DNA of 64,000 bases, taken from positions 1,251,559 to 1,315,558 of the forward strand of contig NOKP01000014.1 in assembly GCA_002682825.1 (NCBI GenBank), given 5' to 3'. Shown one piece after another: positions 56,411 to 64,000 of this stretch. How positions within the stretch are numbered: position 1 is the stretch's first letter; each line of letters starts with the position of its first letter. A program made the translations under genes and the position numbers. The stretch comes from Neonectria sp. B-13 (taxonomy: Eukaryota; Ascomycota; Sordariomycetes; Hypocreales; Nectriaceae). Below the pieces are notes generated by a model. That model did no database searches and was not told the DNA's origin. It saw only the letters and a program-made list of their open reading frames with translations.

Positions 56411-56423
56411 CGGACTGACTCCG
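56411..56423. promoter_or_regulatory. CGG-N7-CCG palindrome, copy C (DHA1/GH3 divergent promoter)
   Basis: CGGACTGACTCCG is preceded by GGGGAGACG and followed by AC. It lies between the DHA1 exporter (start 56327 or further left) and the GH3 gene (202 bp before its ATG). It has the same 13 bases as copy B. Confidence 0.65.
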
Positions 56424-56624
56424 ACGACAAATATTCCCCCACAGCCTCCACTCTTTGCCCCTGCTTGCTCTAGCTTCTTGGCGGTATCGAGTCTCCAATG
56501 TCATCAGAACCCATCCCGGTATTTAAGTCCCATGTCCAATCCAAGATTCTACGCTTTCAATTTCCGGCTTAATCTAGACACCAGGTCGTTTGGTTCTGGA
56601 GCATTTCTCAAGTATAGTTTCATC

Positions 56625-59469
56625 ATGACACAAAAAGCCCGGTTGCCGGTGTCGGCCTCGACACAGCCAGCCGAAGCTGCCAGTGCAGAGGCCAAAGCCT
56701 TCGCCAGAGAAAAGCTGGTCCAGATGACACTCGAAGAAAAGGTTCTTTTGTTGACTGGACAAGACCTCTGGCGCACAAATCCGATTACGCGACTGGGTAT
56801 TTCCAGAATCAAGACTTCCGATGGACCCGTCGGCGTTCGTGGCGGTATCTTCACAGACGGCGTCAAGACGGCATCCTTGCCTACGGGGTACGTGACGATG
56901 AAGCACGATTACATGTTTCTTGATCGACGTGGCTAATTTGCCCAGTGTTTCTCTGGCAGCCACGTGGGACCACAGGGTTATCCAACGAGTCTGTGAGGTC
57001 CTAATTGCAGAGGCCAAAGGCAAGGAGGTTGATGTTTTGCTCGGGCCAACTGGTAAGATTACCACGCACAATCTTGCAAGAGGATCGTCCTAACGAGCTG
57101 TCTAGTCTGTATTCCTAGAACACCCCTCGGTGGCCGTAACTTCGAGGCCTACAGCGAAGACCCCTTTCTGACCGGAAAACTTGCCGCGACCTTTATCAAT
57201 TCGATCCAGAGCGCTGGCATTGCAGCGTGCATTAAGCATTTCGCAGCCAACGACCAAGAAACCCGCCGATTCTTCATCGACGAACGGATCCCCGACCGTG
57301 CCCTACGAGAAATACACCTTCAACCCTTCCAGATTGCAATTCGAGACAGCAATCCTTGGACTCTCATGACGGCCTACAACAAGGTCAACGAAGTCTTCTG
57401 CTCTGCCCATGATTTCCTCCTGGGCGAGGTGCTGCGCGGAGAGTGGAGTTGGGACGGTCTGGTGATGAGCGACTGGTTCGGCACCAACAGCATCGTTCCA
57501 TCCTTGAATGCTGGGTAAGTTGCAAACAATCACAATAAATGCTGGACCTAAGCTGACCTTTCAGACTGGATCTTGAGATGCCGGGTCCTGTCAGGCGTCG
57601 CGGAAAGCACCTGCTGGAGGCCCATCGCCAAGGCCTTGTCGAGACTTCAGTGATTGATGCCTCCGTCATTCGGCTACTGGAACTGCTCTACAAAGTAGGC
57701 AAAAGCCGGATCCCAGACTGGCAAGAAGGAGAAGAGCAAGCCACCGACCTACCAGAACATAGAAGCATTCTCCGGAAGGCAGGGGCAGATGGTAAGTGTC
57801 AACATCCTCCTCAGCATCACCATCTTGCTCACTCGTAGTAGGAATTGTTCTTCTTAAGAACTCGGCATCTGTCCTCCCCCTCCAGAATCTAGACGGGAAG
57901 AAAATCGCAGTAATTGGCCCGAATGCTGCACGCTCGGTTGCAAGCGGAGGTGGAAGCTCAAACCTGGAGCCTCATTACCGGACGACACCCTATCAGTCTC
58001 TCAAGGCTGCGATCCTCAAACGCCACCCAGATGCCATAGTGGAAACCCAACAAGGTATATTGACTCACAGATATCTCCCCTTATTGGACACTGCCGTCAT
58101 GAAGAACCCAATTACGGGAGACAATGGCTTTGTTCTGTCTCTTTGGAGAAACATGACTCATACTGGAGAACCCTTCATGGTTGAGAACCGCCCTAGCTCT
58201 AATCTCGTCTGCTATGACGGACTGCCCCCAGAGCTGACAACTGGAGAGAGATATTCTTACCGAGGAAGAAGCATCGTTACCCCCAAAACTACTGGACTGC
58301 ACCAATTTTCACTTTCGTCTTGTGGCCCTGGAAAGCTCTTCCTAGATGGCAAACTCTTGATTGACATCGAGCGTCGATGGTGGTCGCCGAAATCAGCCTT
58401 GTTCATGAGCTATGGCTCCCCCGAGCAACGAGTCGATGTCCACATGGAGGCCGGAAAGCCCTATGAGCTTCTCCTTGAGTCTATCAGCAGGGAGCCTAAG
58501 CCATACGATCTTACTTACACGGGCATGTTGGAGAGAGAGGAGGTTCAAGATGGCGGTCGAATCGGGTTCTTGGAAAACCCAGGCGATCTCGAGAAGCGTT
58601 TCCAGGACGCTGTTGATCTCGCTGATTCAAGCGATGTTGTAATTATGGTGGTTGGAAAAGACCATGAGTGGGAGACTGAGACAAGCGACATGGTCTCCAT
58701 GTCTCTTCCTGGGCGATCTGACGAGCTGATTGCCGCTGTTTCCAAGGTTCATCCCAACGTCATCGTGGTCAACCAAACAGGCAGTCCCATCACTATGCCT
58801 TGGGAATCCCAAGTCTCCACGATTGTCCAAGCCTGGTATCAAGGTCAAGAACAAGGAAACTGCCTGTCAGATGTTCTGCTGGGGGCTGTCAACCCGTCTG
58901 GGAAATTACCCATCACCTTTCCGCGCCGAATCGAGGACACGCCCCCGTTCGACAATTATCCTGGGGACAATGATGTTGTCTACTACGGCGAAGGCATCTA
59001 TTCTGGGTATCGCTTCTACGATCATCGCAAGATAGAGCCTTTATTCCCTTTTGGGCATGGACTCTCTTACACGGAATTCGAGTATTCTAACATTCGGCTT
59101 ACCTCCGATATGTTGGCTTGTGAGGATCCGGCGGCCGACCAAATTGAGGTTCAAGTTGACGTAAGAAACACAGGAGAGAGGGATGGAAAGGAAGTCGTTC
59201 AGTTCTACGTGTCTCAAGTTAGCACACCAAAACTAAGCCGACCAGAGAGGGAGTTGAAGGGGTGGGACAAGGTTTCAGTGGCACCTGGGGAGACGGTGAC
59301 GGCTCGCGCAACTCTTGATAGAGCGAGCGTCTCATACTGGGATGACAGCATCCACAAATGGGTTATTGATGGAAATGCTGAGTTCAGGGTCACTGCAGCG
59401 AAGCATTCTAGAGATCAGGGTATTTTTACGCAGTTCCGTTCTGCAAGCTCAGTGAAATGGGTTCACTAG
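56625..59469 (+). CDS. GH3 beta-glucosidase with PA14 insert (intracellular type)
   Basis: Five exons (56625-56887, 56946-57052, 57106-57514, 57565-57791, 57842-59469) join to 877 residues. GH3 landmarks in order: [18 protein letters not shown], the substrate-binding KHFAANDQE (Lys-His), and nucleophile Asp246 in [13 protein letters not shown]14 insert follows ([18 protein letters not shown]). The C-terminal domain has [24 protein letters not shown], and [14 protein letters not shown], with a fibronectin-type end ([18 protein letters not shown]). No signal peptide was seen, so the enzyme is probably cytosolic and cleaves imported beta-glucosides. PA14-bearing GH3 enzymes (KlBgl1-like) act on cellobiose, aryl-glucosides and sterol or flavonoid glucosides. 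It starts in the shared promoter with the DHA1 exporter. Confidence 0.93.
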
Positions 59470-59915
59470 ATTCTTTTAAATGCGTCTAGTTTCTAGCGTA
59501 CTTAGATCCAAACTCAAGCACGCTAAAACCCATTTCCGCTTCTAGAGCTGAGTTGCTGCTCAGCGATGGCTAAAGAGCCCATAGCCTGAGAGTAAGACCA
59601 ATCAATGTGTGAATCCAGACATCGAATTCTGTAACACTTGTTCTGACGCAAAACTTTGTACAATCCTAAACAGATTCAAACTAAAGCATCTGCCGTAATT
59701 GGAATGCAACAACCATGGCAGCCCGTAACGCTTTTAGGCTACGCCTTCGACTGGAAGATTATAAATAGCGAAGTCAATTAAACATGCAGTTTTATTGTCA
59801 AGTCTGGCTGCGAGAACCGAGGCCCTATGCGTGGGTTCTACGGTGACTTAGGGGAGTTCCATAGGAGCACCCGTAAGACTAGATTATTCGTCCTATAATT
59901 CCTTCTTATAGGTAG
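59470..59915. other. Intergenic
   Basis: This is downstream of GH3 on the plus strand. It is moderately AT-rich, and no gene was recognised. Confidence 0.4.
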
Positions 59916-60179
59916 ATGCAGAGACTCGGTAGCTCGCGGGAACACCCTCCGACAGATGATACATACGCCAAAATTTGTGCCCCTGCCAAGTGTGAAGGAC
60001 GCGCTACATGTGAGTACTTTAACCCTGATGATAAAGCGCTGAGTTCCAGAAATAGCTGCTGCTTCTGCCCGACTGGTTACAAAGCTCCCAAGGAGCGGTC
60101 TTATCGTGTGCTGATGAGCCTTGAGCAGAATGAATGGGATGTTTACGACGACAACAAGTGTAGTGGGGAGCCTGAATAA
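59916..60179 (+). CDS. Small cysteine-rich ORF, unknown (possibly partial)
   Basis: An 87-codon ORF with eight or so cysteines in tight pairs (ICAPAKCEGRATCEYF, SCCFCPTGYKAP, NKCSGEPE). The Cys-x-x-x-x-Cys and Cys-Cys-x-Cys spacing is non-random and protein-like. It has no signal peptide. A possible acceptor (CTTATAG) lies just before the ATG, so this could be the last exon of a gene whose secretion exon is lost or unrecognised. I do not recognise a family. A remnant of a secreted Cys-rich protein is one possibility. Confidence 0.35.
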   Translation: MQRLGSSREHPPTDDTYAKICAPAKCEGRATCEYFNPDDKALSSRNSCCFCPTGYKAPKERSYRVLMSLEQNEWDVYDDNKCSGEPE

Positions 60180-60468
60180 TAGCTGTAGCTAAAAGTTCAA
60201 GGCAAAGAGGCAAGCTCAGTTGTGGGGAGATTGGGTGCGGTTGGTGATATGCAAGTTGCAAGGCGCAGTAACGCCCTGCAGCTTCAGCCACTCCAGTTTT
60301 GCACTTCTGCCTGACAAAAAACAGACTACTTGCAGCCTGAAAACTGGAACTGTGTGCCTAAGGCAAGGTGGGCATTCTTGACTATATATAGTTGACGCCC
60401 TAAAGAACATCGCACATCATCTTTGATGAGGCCAATAATAGTCCCGACACACCAGCAAGAAATCCATC

Positions 60469-61103
60469 ATGAGTGACCTTCATCTCAATGATCTAAGCGA
60501 AACGAATATCGAAAAGATTCTGTGTCATCTTTGCTCAGGAATCAATGCCGAAGCACTCGCTTCAGCAGACGGCTACCGTCACGCTGCAAACTCCGCAGTC
60601 TTAGAGAGCTCTATTTGCCATATGTGTAAGCGCATGTGCGAAAGCACTGCACCTGGCGTATTCCGCGTGGGGATTTCTCTGCTGATAAGGGGTTTTCTCT
60701 TGTTGCTGCTAACCTCGAATTTTATCAAACCTCTCGGAAAGGTTTCAGTCCAGTCAAGGGAGGCTGCCTCACAGTCATGGGAGGCGTGGTAGAAGTCACT
60801 CGGATCGGCATTTTACAGGGCAGAAAGGTTGACTTCCACATGGGACAGATGTCCGGCGAACTTTTTGTCGACGATAGCGGTGCGATAGAAGAGGTCCGAA
60901 AACTGCCAAGGGTTCTAGCTATTGCACTCGGCCATGAGCAGTATCCAACCCGCAACAGAACTCTGTTACTTGTGCTCGAGCCGATTGGAGATGGGAGTAC
61001 GGGATATCGCAGAGTGGGCCATGGAAGGGTTTGGTTTTCCGATGCGGCGGCCTGTTCAAAGTATTGGGAGAGCATCAAGCCGCATAGGCTCAGTTTATAC
61101 TAG
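60469..61103 (+). pseudogene. HET-domain gene remnant lacking its core
   Basis: The first frame (60469 on) gives EKILCHLCSGINAEALASAD and SSICHMCKRMCEST, the Cys-rich lead seen before many fungal HET domains. The second frame (to 61103) gives GGCLTVMGGVVEVTRIG, TLLLVLEPIGDGSTGYRRVG and GRVWFSDAAACSKYW, the C-terminal tail typical of HET proteins. The ~300-residue HET domain between them is absent, and the two parts lie in different frames with no clean intron, so a deletion has fused the ends. A TATA-like element (CTATATATAG) lies about 80 bp before the first ATG. Full-length members drive vegetative incompatibility; this copy should be inactive. Confidence 0.6.
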
Positions 61104-61272
61104 GAGTTACCCGACTGCGATACTAGAATCAAGGGATAGGATAGTGTTGTTTTATTGCTTAGTGTAAGATTGTCACCGGAGGTAACTTAGTTGAAGGACC
61201 GGGGATTGGCCTTGGTGAGCTTGAGTTTTGTGCTAGAATATTCTACCGAAATTGACTTCTCGAAACCATGAC

Positions 61273-63655
61273 TTATATCAATCTTCGCAAAATGTCGAGG
61301 TCTCGACTAACGGTAGGTGACAGGGAAGCTGCATCTATGGCTACTAGATCCTGCACTTGTTGGATGATTTCCCAATCATCTGGTAATGCAAAACTACAGG
61401 CTTCTCCAGCCCCGTGAACAAACGCAATCTGCAAGGCCAATGCATAGAAGCTACGGGGAGGACATTAGAGAGGAATTTAATAGTGGCGGTACGTATAGAG
61501 TCATACCTTCGGCAGGAATTGATGGGATGTAACAGCAATGCCATTGGTTCATGTAGCAGCCCACTATGCCGTACTGACAGAACTGCTGAGTCTAGCGCAA
61601 CGCGGGCGCCAAGTTCGTCTCCTTCGGTCAAGAAAGAACCAGGGCCATGGTGAAGCGCTCGGTAGACAAATGGTCGATGAATGATGGATTTGGCCGCAAA
61701 GTACCGGGCCATGAGATGACCCAGTAGCCTCTTATGCGTATTCCTGAGCTGGTAAGGCTCCGGGGCGTATTTTTCTTGAGACTCAGAGTAAGATGGGAAC
61801 TGGAGCGCGGCGGGTAAACATGCTCTCCATTCTTCAAGCTGGCGGTCTAGCTCGGAGATGACTGAGTGAGATGGGAAAAGAAGTTTGTCGGATTCGTAAA
61901 CGGATGGAGAGTCTGTGTGGCTTGGATGATCTTCGTTTTTTTCTGGTACTGTTAGCCGCGTTGCCCTTGTAGTGAGCCCCGTCGATTTTGAGCATACTTC
62001 TGTTGAAAAGATGGAAGTGGATTCTGTTGAGTAGTCTTCTCATAGCAATGTGCGCCAGGAAGAAAAACCGGTATTCTTGGTGGATGTCTTGACTCGAGTC
62101 CGGAACGAGAGGCAGTGGGACAGAACTTGCATATACACCCAGTCCACTCGGAGGAAAGTCGAATTCAGCAAGTAGTTGACTGTCCAGGCCGTTAGTATCT
62201 GTTCACCTGGGGAATGTTCGATCGTTTATAGTAACCTTTCGTGGAGATACGCAACCCAGTAGAGCTGGCATTGATGTGCCTCCAAGGCAGTTTGGCTAAA
62301 GGAAGTCAGTTTCCGGGCTCAGTTAGCGACGGTTTCAAACTCACAGAGGAAGGAGGATCAAAACAGTGCAACAGGCGCGATGTATGGCTTTCCAAGATTC
62401 GTATATCCTCAGCTTAGAGGCATAGAAAACACTGGAATACCATTATTAGTATTATGTCAAATGTTGCAAGAGTAATCTCACCCCATCAAGAGCAGGCATT
62501 GAACGCTATTCCAATCAACGGTCTCCTCATTCTCGAATATCTCGCAAGCGAAGTTAAATAGACTTAAGCCAACCAGACTTGGATCATCTCCACTATCAGG
62601 CTGAGCCCATTCCTTATTTCCCGTGTGATAAGCAGCAATAGCACCCAAGGAGAGCACCAGAAGTGAAATGACACTGTCGATGCCCAGTCTGAATTCGTCT
62701 CTCAAAGCTGCGGCTAAGTGATGATTGTAGAAGCTTGCCTCATCTACTATTAAGTAAGGAGGATGAAAATGGGAGAAATAAAGCTGTGTGAGTTGTCGCA
62801 GCTGATGCAGAGAAAGATGAGAAAGCCAATTATTGTCCTCTCGAGTCGACAAGAAGACCGGTGGCTTCTTGGTTTTCGGTAGCCGATGCTGCTTGATCTC
62901 TAACTGCATGGGATAGTTCAGCTCACATTCGCTGGGTTTCACGAGTGAGCAGGGCCACAATAGTAGATGCTCTGGTGCCGTTGAATGCCTTTCGGAAAGG
63001 CTTAGTTCCCCTGGATGCTGGGGAAACTCAGAACTCGAAGGAACGAAATAGTTCTGCATTGAAAAGTTCGGACTTCTCAAGTTGGATGGGAAATGGTCAG
63101 TGGTATCGCGAACCGGTTGCACGTTTGGGATGTGTGAGTTGTTAGCCTCTGTCGTCCCGTCGGAGGATTGACTTTCGGGAATTCGTTCCGCGAGGTCATC
63201 GATCTTGCGTTCCATTCGGGCCAAGACCGTTGTCAACTCGACAAGAGAGAGGTTCTTCCTGATCTCATCATTAACAAAAGGACGTGGCGTTGGTGCGGTT
63301 GCAATCAACAAGACTGTTCCTACTTTGATGTAACAGTCTCCACATATGAACAAGCCAAATGAAGGCGAGCGCAGCGGCTGCATGACGGCTTTAACTCGTC
63401 ACATTTTGTCTTACGTTGTCGACAGGCGTCACAAGCCTGAGGAGGTTCAATATCAACACGATCTATATGACAGAAAGGACGGAACATACGTTGAGGGCTT
63501 GACGCCGTGGGGCGGTGCTGATAGAGTGGGACTGATTCTGATCCAATTCCATGGCGATTCCCTCTTTCCATGTTCTTTTGTGGTCTTGCTAGCAAGTCGT
63601 GTAATGGGAACATGGTGCCAGGCTGGGGAAAATGAGGAGTGGAGATGTTGAACAT
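61273..63655 (-). CDS. Zn2Cys6 transcription factor, seven exons
   Basis: Seven exons (63655-63324, 63258-62482, 62431-62345, 62295-62236, 62179-61998, 61948-61507, 61450-61273) join without a break to 685 residues. The zinc cluster is complete: Cys75, 78, 85, 92, 95 and 102 (ACDACRQRKTKCDELKPSC). A coiled coil follows (LVELTTVLARMERKIDDLAE). The regulatory domain includes LRQLTQLYFSHFHPPYLIVDEASFY (in part: LYFSHFHPPYLIVDEASF), YLHE, LLAEFDFPPSGLGVY and FFLAHIAMRRLLNRIH, the layout common to regulators of sugar and catabolic genes. Late blocks are LEEWRACLPAAL and MARYFAAKSIIHRPFVYRAL. It is the nearest regulator to the transporter/GH3 genes and the natural candidate to bind the shared CGG-N7-CCG palindromes. 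This assignment is inference. Confidence 0.87.
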
Positions 63656-64000
63656 GCTAATTTAGCAGGGTCACGTGTGATCGTTTGAGCAAGCTGTTTT
63701 GTGAAAGCGAAGGTATGAACTGAGGTGGGATAGAGTGCACAATGCCTTGACTGATATTCTGTAGAATTCTAGTCCTGGGTCAAACTTAGTGTGACAACGT
63801 GTCGAAAGAGAGGGCCAAAAGACGTCCAGTCTTGGTGTGACAAGTATCACCGGGAATTGAGAGTCCGCGGACGGCCTGCGCCCGGGACCGAAAGGGTCGA
63901 CGCGGGAACCGAGTTAGCGGCGTCGGGTACAAAATTAGCGCAGTAGAGCCCGAAAATCCGGCCTTTTGGGTGTGCTCCCCGTCTCACACAGGCGCTCAGT
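63656..64000. promoter_or_regulatory. Upstream region of the seven-exon Zn2Cys6 gene
   Basis: This holds a GTCCGCGGAC palindrome (near 63862-63871) and a GC-rich end. No gene begins within the window here. Confidence 0.4.

Noticed and set aside
63460..63490. 27-bp GT...AG segment inside the first exon of the Zn2Cys6 gene
   Set aside because: Shorter than any workable fungal intron; length is a multiple of three and the frame reads through.

Overview
The window looks like chromosomal DNA of a filamentous ascomycete (Pezizomycotina, most likely a Sordariomycete). Genes are about 1-2.5 kb and lie on both strands. Most are split by short introns of roughly 48-76 bp with GT-AG borders and CTRAC-like branch sites. 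The products are typical of this group: COG4, Rrb1, an EGCrP-type glucosidase, XanA, Zn2Cys6 regulators, MFS transporters, and HET and STAND relics. No rRNA, convincing tRNA, CRISPR or prokaryotic feature was seen.

Left part (1-16.2 kb), mainly housekeeping: a 5'-truncated WD40 protein of the DGR2/WDR44 type, a thioredoxin, the ribosome-biogenesis WD40 protein Rrb1, a Golgi-type glycosyltransferase with a PLOD-like domain (probable GC-AG intron and a small tandem repeat in its stalk), a decayed STAND-type gene, and COG4. An 800-bp AT-rich gene-free stretch follows.

Middle part (16.9-34.4 kb), metabolic and nitrogen-scavenging: an SDR, a Zn2Cys6 regulator divergent from an AMID/FSP1-like oxidoreductase, an unknown membrane-anchored protein, xanthine dioxygenase XanA, a secreted copper amine oxidase, a VOC protein and a second TauD-family dioxygenase. 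The xanA upstream region has three TTATCA (GATA-factor) sites within 71 bp and one TCGG-N6-CCGA palindrome, the known UaY-type purine-activator site. More GATA sites lie between xanA and the amine oxidase. This fits nitrogen-catabolite and purine control.

34.7-47.4 kb: an EGCrP-type glycosylceramide or steryl-glucoside beta-glucosidase with a C-terminal hydrophobic tail, a large four-TM protein, a secreted GH16 glucanase whose otherwise intact three-exon frame has one in-frame TAG, a Vps62-family protein and a small MYND protein.

Right part (47.9-63.7 kb), a candidate glycoside-utilisation cluster: a Gfo/Idh/MocA oxidoreductase, a Dal5-like MFS carrier, an LAC12-type sugar transporter, a DHA1 MFS exporter divergent from a GH3 beta-glucosidase, and a seven-exon Zn2Cys6 regulator at the far end. 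The sugar-transporter promoter (two copies) and the exporter/GH3 divergent promoter (one copy) share a near-identical CGG-N7-CCG palindrome. This suggests one Zn2Cys6 factor controls them together. A 280-bp MITE with TA target-site duplication sits between the two copies in the transporter promoter. A HET-gene relic and a small Cys-rich ORF lie between GH3 and the regulator.
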